This document shows positions 29,101-31,020 of a stretch of DNA of 35,453 nucleotides, one piece after another. The position numbers and the translations under genes were made by a program. Under the pieces are notes generated by a model, which ran no database searches, was not told the origin of the DNA, and saw only the letters and a program-made list of their open reading frames with translations. Source of the stretch: Microthrixaceae bacterium (lineage in GTDB: Bacteria; Actinomycetota; Acidimicrobiia; Acidimicrobiales; Acidimicrobilacustridaceae). The DNA lies in contig CANFHM010000021.1 of NCBI GenBank assembly GCA_947446975.1, forward strand, positions 1-35,453, written 5' to 3'. Numbering within the stretch: the stretch's first letter is position 1; each line of letters opens with the position of its first letter.

Positions 29101-30147
29101 CAGGATCGCCTGGTTCGACAACACACCATCGATCGATTTCGACGCAACAGCACCGAGCGTGAAACCCAACGGCGCAGCGTCCGAGATATGCGCGATCAGA
29201 TCGAACGAGGTGCCAGCAGCCGACACCGCACCAGCATGGGTGCAGGTGATCGTGCCGGTACCACCGGGACACACCCACCCGTTGGTGTCCACCGGATCAA
29301 CAGTGATGCCCTCCGGGATCACGATGTCATCAACGACACCACCAGCGATCGGATAGGTCGTGAAGTGATCCAACATGATCGTCTCGGTCGAACCACGACG
29401 AATCGTGCCACCACCCTCAGCGGTGATCGCCACCGTGAGCGGACCCTCATAACCGGGCTGGTTCACAACCGAGGTCACCGGGATCGACGGCCCCGAACCA
29501 GCACCGGAATTCACCGAACCCGACGAACCCTGCGGTGAACGCGAATCGACGACCTCGACAGCAGCAGTCGCCGAGGACACCCCACCACCAGAAAGCTGCG
29601 CATCGACACCGAACCGCAGACCAGCCGCACCCGGCACGACACCACTCACCCGAACAGTCAGCACCGTCAACAGATACGACGCCGGACCGACCTGCACCGT
29701 GGAACCATCAACACCCTCGAGCGAACAGCTGACAACACCGACCCTGCCATCACAGGACCACGAACCATCCACCAACTGCTTCGTCAGACTCGAGAACGAA
29801 CGCACACCAGTCACCGACACACCCGCCGGAACCGACAACGTCATCGACGGCGCCGCCGACACACCCGACACACCAGACCCGACATTCGCGATCAACAACC
29901 CAACCTCGGACACCGCACCCGCCGCGACCTTCACACTCCGTGTCTCCGCACCCTGCTCATCGACGAACACCACACGCGTCGACGAACCCACCTCCGGCGC
30001 GACACCCGCACTCGCCGCAGCAGCCGTTCCAGCCGAAACCACAGGCGCCAGCATCGGCACGAGCAGAAGAAACGCAAGAACCAACGACACCGAACGCCGG
30101 CGAACACCCGACGTCCGCAACAGTTCGAGAGGCATGGATGAGGACAT
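5692..30147 (-). CDS. Giant secreted multi-FN3 repeat protein (about 8,151 aa)
   Basis: A single intact frame of about 24.5 kb. The start is ATG 30147-30145, because it gives an exported N-terminus (RRR at 16-18, hydrophobic core 20-37, cleavage near VSA39 or ASA47) and lies just after a TAAGTT -10 box. Domains: three beta modules each with a Cys pair (about 50-490), an Ala/Pro linker, about 65 FN3-like modules (about 550-7330) with a nested beta-sandwich at about 685-805 and a non-FN3 beta block at about 6945-7185, then about 820 residues of unassigned beta-rich sequence. A typical module has 'W.AP..NGG..I..Y.V', a CTT...SC pair, 'GLTNGTSYTFTVTATN' and a 'P..VP.AP' linker. No catalytic domain, LPXTG motif, C-terminal membrane helix or S-layer homology repeat is seen. 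A surface or matrix adhesin is the likely role; how it is retained is unknown. The regulator gene diverges from it. Confidence 0.9.
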   Translation of the reverse strand: MSSSMPLELLRTSGVRRRSVSLVLAFLLLVPMLAPVVSAGTAAAASAGVAPEVGSSTRVVFVDEQGAETRSVKVAAGAVSEVGLLIANVGSGVSGVSAAPSMTLSVPAGVSVTGVRSFSSLTKQLVDGSWSCDGRVGVVSCSLEGVDGSTVQVGPASYLLTVLTVRVSGVVPGAAGLRFGVDAQLSGGGVSSATAAVEVVDSRSPQGSSGSVNSGAGSGPSIPVTSVVNQPGYEGPLTVAITAEGGGTIRRGSTETIMLDHFTTYPIAGGVVDDIVIPEGITVDPVDTNGWVCPGGTGTITCTHAGAVSAAGTSFDLIAHISDAAPLGFTLGAVASKSIDGVLSNQAILSLTVVNADGSSGTSDTVDNTPAPAPDVVTSGFTVTPALQAASETPSTATLTVRNAGAATTVAPVVKLTVPSMLRASVIDPACVITAGPGANSTVTCTTTSVLAAGTTAAPTTSAPMRFGLTAVHGATTAVVTSQVTIGSTSMTTTSAGLPISPETPAADAPVHANSVERVGASTTAPAAGKPIKAARARNPLLDAPVSAQAVPGVPLNPVQKFDWPTGVLSLTWDAPASDGGSAITGYSVWVSGPFNQYFSLGASARSWSNYDYDQTRQYYVRVAAQNSSGTGSYTDLPSGTSYAPAPTSASASASGKFVTVSWAAPSANWSSITSYLVSEVPVSTNANASIAASAWSGYAGSSNSGFIYGSPGANATVDYTFTTGAGTYFLQFYYQNCWNYAAYRDIYIDNVLLVSNFAIPSDGRCNQSWIELGSKTLTAGSHTLRFLTPGGGGARIIFFKLRVSSSSQNVSLCTAAGDATSCTFRASNGTHSYQVQAVNANGRSGAGSASADITVAAVASAPDAPTGVSATSNGNAQSVVSWTAPADDGMSTITGYTVTSSPGSKTCTTSSASSTSCTVTGLTNGTSYTFTVTATNAIGTSVASAASAAAVPAAPPGAPTSVSATDGANGQSVVSWSAPASNGGASITGYTVTSSPGSFQCTTATTSCTVTGLTNGVSYTFTVTATNASGIGSASTASSSVTPVGVPQVPTGVSATGAVSGQSVVSWTAPANNGGSAITSYTVTSSPGSFQCTTATTSCTVTGLTNGTSYTFTVTATNAKGTSSASSASSSVVPSTVPGAPTGVSGTAGATNQSVVSWSAPSSNGGASISTYTVTSSPGGFTCSTATTSCTVTGLTGGVSYTFTVTATNVSGAGSASAASASIIPLGVAQVPTGVSATGAVSGQSVVSWTAPANNGGTAITSYTVTSSPGSFQCTTASTSCTVTGLTNGTSYTFTVTATNAKGTSSASSASSSIIPSAVPGAPSGVSATADTDAQSVVSWTAAASNGAAITTYTVTSSPGSIQCTTASTSCTVTGLTNGTSYTFTVTATNVSGTGSASSATAAIIPSRVPSAPTGVSATAAENGRSVVSWTASDWGGATVTAYTVTSSPGAKSCVTDGATSCTVIGLSNGTSYTFTVTATNARGTSAASTATSAVVPSAVPGAPTGVSATAAVSGQSVVSWSAPASNGGASITLYTVTSSPGGLQCTTSSTSCTVIGLTNGTSYTFSVAATNVSGVGSASAASSPIVPSTVPGAPTAVVATGAANGQSLVSWTAPASTGGAAISAYTVTSSPGGLQCTTSSTSCTVSGLTNGTSYSFTVTATNVSGTGSASVASSSIVPSAVPGAPTSVTATGAANTQSVVSWTAPASNGATITQYTVTSSPAGFQCTTASTSCTVSGLTNGTSYSFSVTATNVSGTGSASVASSSIVPSAVPDAPTSVVATGAMAASASVSWTAPASNGATITLYTVTSSPGGFQCTTASTSCTVSGLTNGTSYSFSVTATNVSGTGSASVASSSIIPSTVPDAPTGVVATGAANSQSVVSWTALVSNGGAAITSFTVTSTPGSFSCTTASTSCTVTGLTNGTSYTFSVTATNVSGTGSASVASSSIVPSTVPDAPTGVVATGAANSQSVVSWTAPANGGAAITSFTVTSTPGSFSCSTESTSCTVSGLTNGTSYTFSVTATNVSGTGSSSVASAAIVPSTVPGAPISVVATGAANGQSLVSWTAPVSNGGAAISSYTVTSSPGSFQCTTSSASCTVTGLTNGTAYTFTVTATNASGTGSASVASSAIVPSTVPDAPSGVSATSAANGLSVVSWTAPVSTGGASISKYVVRVAAGDVVCETSSSSCTVSGLTNGTSYSFTVAAVNVSGEGAVSVASAAVVPSTVPSAASDVVVESTDDGSVTVSWTEPFSDGGAAVSYTVTSNPGGFSCVTAELSCTVTGLTNGVTYSFTVVASNVSGAAVASRPSAGGVPRTVPGAPISVVATGAANGQSLVSWTAPASNGGAAITSYTVVSSPGGFSCTATRGTSCTVLGLTNGVAYTFTVTATNAAGVGAASAVSNSAIPSTVPAAPTGVSATNGENGSSVVSWTASSTDGGATITSYTVTSVPGGLTCSTIMATSCTVTGLVNGTSYRFSVRASNASGSSQASALSVAVVPAGLPDAVSSVSVGAAGGSATVLWSTPNNRGSPISGFTVTAVDGDDSTIDVVCTSVVTSCEFTGLVSGVTYTFSVVVTNGVGSSAATVSAPVVAGSDATAPSAPSAVTGVAGNSTVTVSWFAPASTGGSPITGYVVTDGDGAVVCSTVETSCTITGLANGTSYTFTVVASNAIGSSDPSVASDPITPATVPGAPTGVAGISFQNASTVLSWTAPASNGGAAVTGYVVTVVSAIVTSAGVVLAGPVAGDVVCTTASTSCVIGGLTNGVTYTFTVVATNAAGSSVASTASASVVPATVPDAPTNLIATPFAAGSVKVTLTRPLFNGGSTMKGFGFVITVVGGTQSCTDPGLVATVSCVISGLTNGVTYTFTATASNAAGTGVASAESNPIVLADPPGAPTNVVATATENRQSTISWTAPADTGGFPITGYLVTTSGSTRTCATAGETTCVVTLLTNGTAYTFSVVAITDAGRSDTAVSNTIIPATVPSKITTFTPIFGNGSITLTWTAPATGGADITGYTITDATTAAVVCTTTTATSCTISGLTNGTAYSFKVVATNAAGTGLISNASTPTTPATTPGAPTSVTATSNTNTSSVIAWTAPADNGGSVVTSYLVTATPGGATCSATTKTTCTIVGLTNGLSYTFTVTATNKAGTSTASDPSNIATPSTVPGAPTGVTGTSNENTQSTITWTAPTSNGGATITGYKVTATPGGRTCTTTGETTCVITGLTNGTAYTFKVVAINASGNSALSTASSAVVPATIPGAPTNITASSNANAQSVIAWTAPADNGGTAITGYLVTANPGGRTCTTARTTCTVTGLANGTSYTFTVTATNAAGTSTASDASNIATPSTVPGAPTGVGATAAESGRSTITWTAPASDGGAAISGYRVTATPGGKSCTTTGATTCTITGLSNGTSYTFTVTATNRSGTGSPSDPSTAVVPSTVPGAPTGVAASSFESTQSTVTWIAPASNGGAAITTYTVVSTPGSRVCTTSGDTSCVVTGLTNGTSYTFKVTATNVSGTSAASIASAAAVPATVPGAPINVAATSNANASSSISWTAPTSNGGAPITAYTVTANPGGATCTTATTTCTITGLSNGSSYTFTVTTTNNAGTGSSSAASNTAIPSTVPNAPTGVGAISFESTQSTISWTASTNDGGATITGYRVTSNPGGRTCTTTTTSCVVKGLTNGTDYTFTVVALNARGASSASDASGIATPSTVPGAPTGAVGVFADSSAIVSWTAPSTDGGADITSSTVTATPGGATCTTATTSCVVPGLINGTSYRFTVTATNGSGTGGSSVASAAVIPMKVPDAPNAPVGVSYLSGRTTLTWTAPANNAGTPVTGYVVRNAAGEQVCTTTGALTCSVTGLTNGTTYTFTVMARNKVGDGGVSPSSDGVLVSTVPSAPTGQIAVFGDRSITVSWTAPADNGGAPITGYVVANSAGTLGCTTNGETSCVVTGLTNGTSYTFRVLAINGSGRGATSGYTIATVPATVPNPPTTVTTVFADASATVSWIAPADNGGSIVTGYTVTANPGGRSCTTASVTATTCVVTGLANGTSYMFTVTATNKAGTGAASDASAPVVPATVPDQPTDVATSFDVVAGTMTLTWNAPAWNGGSAITAYSVLSTPGNKVCATTGALTCVITGLTNGTAYTFTVRASNKAGTGSFSTPSASIVPIMVPQAPTAVTGTFGNTTATIRWTAPVATSGTAVTGYTVTASPDGASCTTAGATTCTVTGLANGTAYTFTVTATNIVGTGSASTASAPVIPATVPSSPVITSVAYADSSVTVTWTASDDNGGSVITDYVVTSKPGTKTCSSSGALACTVTGLTNGTAYTFTVRAVNKAGSSIASAASDSTIPGTVPSVPRNVAATSGDARSSTVTWTAPADTGGYAITGYLLIASDDSTCEPARLTTLSCTFTSLKNGTNYTFTVYALNANGRSVAGSATGKPSREPDEPYDVVATPYQNGRSLVSWTAPGFDGGAKISGYTVISSPGNTSCTTSLPGETSCVVTGLTNGTAYRFTVTATNRSGTGAASLPSLRVVPAAAPDAPTNIAVTPTGSRTVTVTWKAPRVDGGTGILGYVVVSTPATDKCITNSADAVSCTFTWLTNGTSYTFKVKARNAAGTGDASSDSAAVTPVSVPDAPTDVVAVPYQNTQSTVSWTAPFNNGLAISSYVVTASPGGRTCTASTSRTVLVAPTSCVVTGLTNGTYYSFTVTATNSRGTSPVSVADSGVLPASVPSAPSITTTTYDDQSISVYWNPPVSDGGAPILGYTVTSTPGSFTCTTAQVSCVMNGLTNGTAYTFVVTASNGAGTSTASGRSASTTPITVPHAPRNVVATPRLDGQSVVSWDAPNLVGGSPIISYTVTSHPDLRTCTVTKARNGTVPTSCTVTGLTNGVIYTFDVVATNAAGDSEGSDRTDDTKPSTVPDAPSIKDVKVEDDTALIIWEDPAFDGGATITGYLVTGFIGSKAAAGISCSSESRRRCTVSGLVWGTTYSFKVKAINGRGAGANSASSDPVTPVNPPSAPRNVVGTSYGDTTSVVSWAAPSTNRGSAITGYVVTAFPGGATCSVVAPTRTCTITGLTNGVPHRFRVYAVNAVGAGDISDRSEAVTPSTVPGAPAVNSVQAGNASAFVTVIAPASNGGAPITLYRITSYPEAKYCETADPAAGCTVTGLTNGTNYQFYAAAINGSGTGAFSERSAVVTPKGPPGAPTGATAVAGAGSATIRWAAPTINGGSPVTGYIVTSSPDGLTCSSSSLSCTMAGLTNGTAYTFTVQAINAIGTGSSSVPSSAVTPSTTPGVPVVTNVTPGNGTVTISWSLGDNGGATVTKYQVQRCAGSTCSLVTTADASTSYTFTGLVNGTDYVFTVKAYNAKGYGLASDYSIVGTPRTVPAAPTSVSAIAYAGSAKVTWSVPSSNGSAITSYTVTADPGGASCTAITTSCIVSGLSNGTSYTFTVTAANVAGAGPASGASTAVTPRTLPDAPTSVSATSNEDSKSTVSWSAPSNGGSVITGYTVSDDAGHTCSTSGTSCVVTGLSNGVGVTFSVTATTAVGTSEASARSSVSTPAAVPGAPTFVGVQQSGEFSAKAVWEAPTIDGGSAITGYSVRNSSGTEVCSAAASERLCMIRGLAKGTSYSFTVRAINAAGTGTASSAVSFSLATPTSTKKIIYDTYVAGEKSISADWTWGGSWSGTAKVYAYTGTLNTSTAAKCTSTGTSCTISDLPQGTYNVAIFTNYSDTVAQRTVTGVKVYARPGKPQNVTGTAGVGSVSVAWNAPSDNGGLAISRYVVESTPGGFKCRTSLTSCTVFGLANNTSYRFTVKAVNGVNDSFDSDQSASITTLDSPNAPNNVAATAGEGSATVSWTAPNNTGGSAITGYRVKADPGGALCITTGTSCTFNGLTPGQGYTFVVKAINAVGASNWTGDSNRVTPTIPRTAPTAPFGVSAVPSNTQVTISWSAPSNGGADITSYTVTSSPSSYTCSTSGLSCVISGLTNGAGYTFTVTATNVIGTGAASAASISAAPYTVPSVPTGVSATSDENASSTVSWSAPASSGGATILSYRATAYRNGNQTSKVCVTANGSTLSCVISGLNNGNDYTFRVEAFNRAGGSGTSNASSVATPRTVPDAPSILSLQNGYGRVKVSWNAPGFNGGANLTGYTVSASPGGQTCTSDSSTLNCWVMNLTADTSYSFTVVATNRIGSGAASLASAGMIPKMMEPEAPVFVSIYSNGLSSVNASWTAPNARGAVITGYTITSFDLTTNSVGAGCTTVGQMLGCDITGLTSGDRYTFSITATNEVGTSAAGTKTITVGLTFNPAAANGMFFIPKQLAWDDVLQTGSGTTSLVMGFESGSALERTVTSTSGGDATVSWTAPTLANGRSIVGYVVTVKGNPSMLQSCTTTTTSCTVTGLNGSTSITFTITPFSGGLLPVVVRMKEPTVWTVTALPALATVKRNLSGSDTASKPTELTAVAGNGAVTLSWESPMNAVPGQLYLVQATPTTPLASGDHSGDDLNCVTAFTACTVGGLSNATSYTFRVRGVSVNTAASSNGAVVLKLGVQSDAVTSTPLNTIPSDQLRINAAYSVSGLQMVRTNASTTYQLAGSIILDDSGTQSMQVLVNWTSGSSWSITAVSAPDTPSNVQLTRNLSDTSIRVSWDAPNDNGSAITGYRVTVTGAINTGGTTPMGCTAGPNATSCVVNDVITNDVYTATVVATNVVGDSDPSAAQVPGMTLLSETNKLNLPAYLVPSAPRNVSVVAGVSEVTVSWTAPATAIGASVRSYTVSSDRIDSLDSVVHTCTTTTALSCKVTGLYNGLSYTFTVTATSSQGTSTGARSNSIKPGLLGPEDPQTPDSVTGVSVVSLLPAPGGVLSNNAVISWTAAKDNGSPIIGYVVKSTPDNLQCTTTTTSCMIPNLVTGRSYTFRVTAYNRVGYSPSVSTNAVVGGTLSAGDVAPPSSRVSFFGADPVRVSGTITASMSGGKLVLGGQFTSGSFTATAGSLNVKSMVMTWKAAAQGADSAGWSGTGKVALGFGLEVGVKVTAYTDGGTWTLTAQTTTGTPEIMKDVTLPSITLAGTIDSAAGSVTWSLSATLGQLNLIPGLLKLQDISLSVSNACPMVAGTKTTVCPRGNNGIYLIAQGKVSLTVSNKDYASLSAYLVMGLDSRTMVLAAKLSDIDFGAGVVLTGPMIQVYQATAGSDPTRTAVAIASVPGQPQRIQFDPVSLLGESKVSWDAPISDGGSPILGYTVTATPVSSLSDTKSLDPVTCTVGADGVTVTTKPANVVDPDNPDKKKTDFEKANPKRKTQSVTSLNTWCLVTGLEYGVQYTYSVTATNTVGQGIAGVSTTFKGVQIQVEGLAKAQLSVVLTGAISFNTIGLTVGVAATVFPVGSDGKPLSATNPLPPGTTVMWGFAIAGTVSVQGGGNAPQLMKGLDFAGSFAFTTSAATARMDSTTVELPERSAYFGVSLTLSNDMKKVLKGVDRISGFVWYSMSNNAWGVQFQLDTGWVAKVNKVQLGFTQTKIAATGTGLQLEEMSIEETGFVTFPNKDGSSTTIRATLGVTFGSDFTVTFGITLSPGNAGDAIWPSMFGYKGVDLMTGSLSVGFDGKTGFPILGLMGTVRFPTSITKALGGSAPMVVTLAGMMSTSTPCASISVAAEDGVSNVVNIGNGVLTASKFSMGLAPNGCTIGAGDNAFTMPAGASISIAGSMMGVNVKVEMTLTIEEQFGGAIPNITITGSATVDGFKLGQLQMDPSVLELELTTKIGGLEHFKLSGGASLLGAKFTASAEANYTLGSTDLDIKMSASLTHATISGIGFDDLSFSYSLSSTSVNAFSVAFSARIGLAPGFNITASGSITPTKFELTSSSEINWGGLKYKQSSTVVLSVSSSAVPLVLVSTQMQINLWGTYFDGTMTVTNDENGYRAVTQFIVQLKIGGWNFGSATFTDMVTISGDQVMFRRRLNSQLNLGVLQGTLDAEVAAGDDGTNTVLLFNLYIDMTVRIGSFETTAKVHLADCGDPCVRYTAISVEVAFSADFGPYHLTSQYYAVRTDFNFDISVSKDFDASSGIIYGCSNCSDPQSAGLLRWQASFRGSASIRLSSTSGLSFSTNATAQIKQSASKGECARWNPAHTICNRTEYSWGSFTDLVKVNISIGQDGKARSSSAGKDYEAEV
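8590..9315 (-). other. Non-FN3 beta block interrupting the end of the FN3 array
   Basis: Residues about 6945-7185 (from VRVSGTITASM to VYQATAG) are flanked by FN3 modules but lack the FN3 pattern. They resemble the C-terminal region in style: short strands such as GGKLVLGGQF, GTWTLTA and VTWSLSATLG, plus one cysteine pair around NACP...TTVCP. This suggests that the same beta architecture was used twice, separated by one FN3 module at about 8165-8580. Confidence 0.5.
12915..13180 (-). other. Atypical module within the FN3 array
   Basis: The segment from KKIIYDTYVAG to VKVYARPGK replaces a normal FN3. It has a W-rich start (ADWTWGGSWSG), the usual cysteine pair (KCTSTGTSC) followed by TISDLPQGTYNVAIF instead of GLTNGTSYTF, and no VPxAP linker. 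It may be a diverged FN3 or another small beta-sandwich. Confidence 0.5.
24260..25215 (-). repeat. Run of near-identical adjacent FN3 units
   Basis: The 20-mer ggtacccgacacattcgtcg (plus strand) occurs at 24331, 24604, 24874 and 25144, at spacings of 273, 270 and 270 bp, each inside long stretches of near-identical neighbouring sequence. Whole-codon spacing shows in-frame tandem duplication of single FN3 modules. Confidence 0.8.
26206..26858 (-). repeat. Duplicated two-module FN3 unit with 107-nt exact repeat
   Basis: Bases 26206-26312 are identical to 26752-26858, an offset of 546 bp (182 codons, two FN3 modules). The proteins around both copies also share the unusual linker QVPTGVSATGAVSGQSVVSW. 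This indicates a recent duplication of a two-module block. Confidence 0.8.
27735..28095 (-). other. Carbohydrate-binding-like beta-sandwich nested inside FN3 module 2
   Basis: Residues about 685-805 interrupt the second FN3: the module begins normally (VTVSWAAPSANWSSITSYLV) and resumes with LCTAAGDATSC...GTHSYQVQAVNANG. The insert contains SAWSGYAG, DYTFTTGAGTYFLQFYYQNC, YIDNVLL, GSKTLTAGSHTLRF and IIFFKLRV. The order of strands and the 'l.aG.HtLrf' and 'fdYf.l.v' endings match CBM6/CBM35-like or PA14-like jelly rolls that bind sugars. Two Cys are inside it (QNCWN, RCNQS). Sugar binding is inference from fold-level similarity. Confidence 0.55.
28600..30005 (-). other. Three N-terminal beta modules of the giant protein
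   Basis: Residues about 50-490, just after the signal peptide, form three successive modules, each ending with a close cysteine pair (SWSCDGRVGVVSC, GWVCPGGTGTITC, ACVITAGPGANSTVTC) and built on a 'vtNaG..t.avp.vtlt.P' pattern. This resembles DUF11/CARDB-like extracellular beta-sandwiches. An Ala/Pro/Thr-rich linker (about 500-550) connects them to the FN3 array. Confidence 0.5.
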
Positions 30148-30155
30148 TGACAACA

Positions 30156-30161
30156 AACTTA
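30156..30161 (-). promoter_or_regulatory. Putative -10 box of the giant FN3 gene
   Basis: TAAGTT (TANNNT type) on the minus strand ends 8 nt before the ATG at 30147, so the transcript would begin at or next to the start codon (leaderless). A weak -35 match, TTGTGG at 30185-30180, is 18 nt upstream and lies inside the palindrome at 30165-30187. Confidence 0.5.
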
Positions 30162-30164
30162 TGT

Positions 30165-30187
30165 GCTTGTGGTCAATGACCACAAGC
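30165..30187. promoter_or_regulatory. Perfect 23-bp palindrome, probable TetR-family operator
   Basis: Arms GCTTGTGGTCA and TGACCACAAGC flank a single central A (30176), with no mismatch over 11 bp per arm. It is in the 110-bp spacer between the giant gene and the divergent TetR gene, and covers the likely -35 region of the giant gene. Binding there would block transcription of the giant gene. It is about 70 bp from the regulator's own start, so autoregulation is less certain. Confidence 0.7.
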
Positions 30188-30245
30188 GGCACAGGATGAA
30201 CAATCGGTGAACCTGACCTTCCGTCCAACTGGCCGGCTCCGGTCC

Positions 30246-30251
30246 TAGGGT
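30246..30251 (+). promoter_or_regulatory. Putative -10 box of the TetR-family gene
   Basis: TAGGGT (TANNNT) ends 6 nt before the ATG at 30258, the spacing of a leaderless transcript. No Shine-Dalgarno is visible before the ATG and no convincing -35 was found. Confidence 0.45.
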
Positions 30252-30257
30252 TGCCTG

Positions 30258-30926
30258 ATGACCAGTGCCGACCGCACTCATGATCGAGGGGCATCCGAGG
30301 CACCGGCGGCAACCAGATCTGCCACTCCGGGCTCGAATGGTCGGTCGCGGCGCCCTCGGGTGCCGGCCGAGGAGGCGCAGCGTCGTCTCATCGACGCCAC
30401 CATCGAGATCATCCGTGAGCACCCGTTCCAGGAGGCCACTGTTCGGGCCGTCGCCGATGCCGCCGGGGTGCAGCGCACCACCATCGAGCGCAACTTCGGT
30501 TCCATGACCGGCCTCTACAAGGCCGTCGCCTACGAACTGTCCGATCGCTACGCCGACTATCTGCGGACCATCCCGATCGACAACGCAGACATCGGACTCA
30601 TCGTCCATCCCGATGCGGTGCTGCGCATCCGGCTCATTTCCTGGCTCGTCTCGCAGGGTGTCGATGCCAAGGAGGTCGCCGTCGACCCCGAGCGCGAGGT
30701 CAACTCGCTGATCACGCAGCGCAACATCCGCGATGGTGTCGAACCGAACTCGGCATGGGTCTTCTCGCAGATGATCATCTACATGATCGAGGGTCTGGTG
30801 ATCATGAGCGGCACCCATGAACGTCGTGACAACGACATCCTCCACGGCATCGAACTCATCCAGAAGATCCGTGACGAACTGCCCCGGCTCACCAAGGAGC
30901 TCTGGCCCGACGGCCTGACGTTCTGA
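30258..30926 (+). CDS. TetR/AcrR-family transcriptional regulator
   Basis: 222 residues. After a basic, Ser/Pro-rich leader of about 35 residues (GRSRRPRVPAEEAQRRL) comes a TetR-type DNA-binding domain at about 38-90: a helix AQRRLIDATIEIIREHPFQEATV, then the helix-turn-helix VRAVADAAGVQRTTIERNFGS with the usual GLYKAV helix after it. The remainder (about 95-222) is a helical ligand/dimer domain of unknown specificity. It is transcribed away from the giant FN3 gene and shares with it a spacer carrying a perfect palindrome, so local control of that gene is the simplest reading. TetR proteins are usually repressors released by a small ligand; the ligand is unknown here. It converges with larC. 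Confidence 0.9.
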   Translation: MTSADRTHDRGASEAPAATRSATPGSNGRSRRPRVPAEEAQRRLIDATIEIIREHPFQEATVRAVADAAGVQRTTIERNFGSMTGLYKAVAYELSDRYADYLRTIPIDNADIGLIVHPDAVLRIRLISWLVSQGVDAKEVAVDPEREVNSLITQRNIRDGVEPNSAWVFSQMIIYMIEGLVIMSGTHERRDNDILHGIELIQKIRDELPRLTKELWPDGLTF

Positions 30927-30971
30927 GATCGCGGGTTGCCGGATCGCGGGTTCCGAGATCGCAGGTTCCGG
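30927..30971. repeat. Three 15-bp tandem repeats after the TetR gene
   Basis: Units at 30927-30941, 30942-30956 and 30957-30971 all follow gatcgc(g/a)ggtt(g/c)cc(g/a), differing at one to three bases. They begin directly after the TGA stop. A short slippage array with no obvious function. Confidence 0.8.
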
Positions 30972-31013
30972 GACGGGTCCGCATCACTGCACCACGCCCG
31001 GCCGCGGAACCTG
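30962..31013. terminator. Inverted repeat between convergent TetR and larC genes
   Basis: CAGGTTCCG (30962-30970) pairs with CGGAACCTG (31005-31013), with an inner CGGG/CCCG pairing in the 34-nt loop. It lies in the convergent spacer and could act as a two-sided terminator, but it lacks a T tract. Confidence 0.4.
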
Positions 31014-31020
31014 TGCGCGA

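Noticed and set aside
30148-30312. Extension of the giant gene to an upstream ATG at 30312
   Set aside because: It would overlap the TetR gene, cross the palindrome and promoter, and put 55 unrelated residues before the signal peptide.
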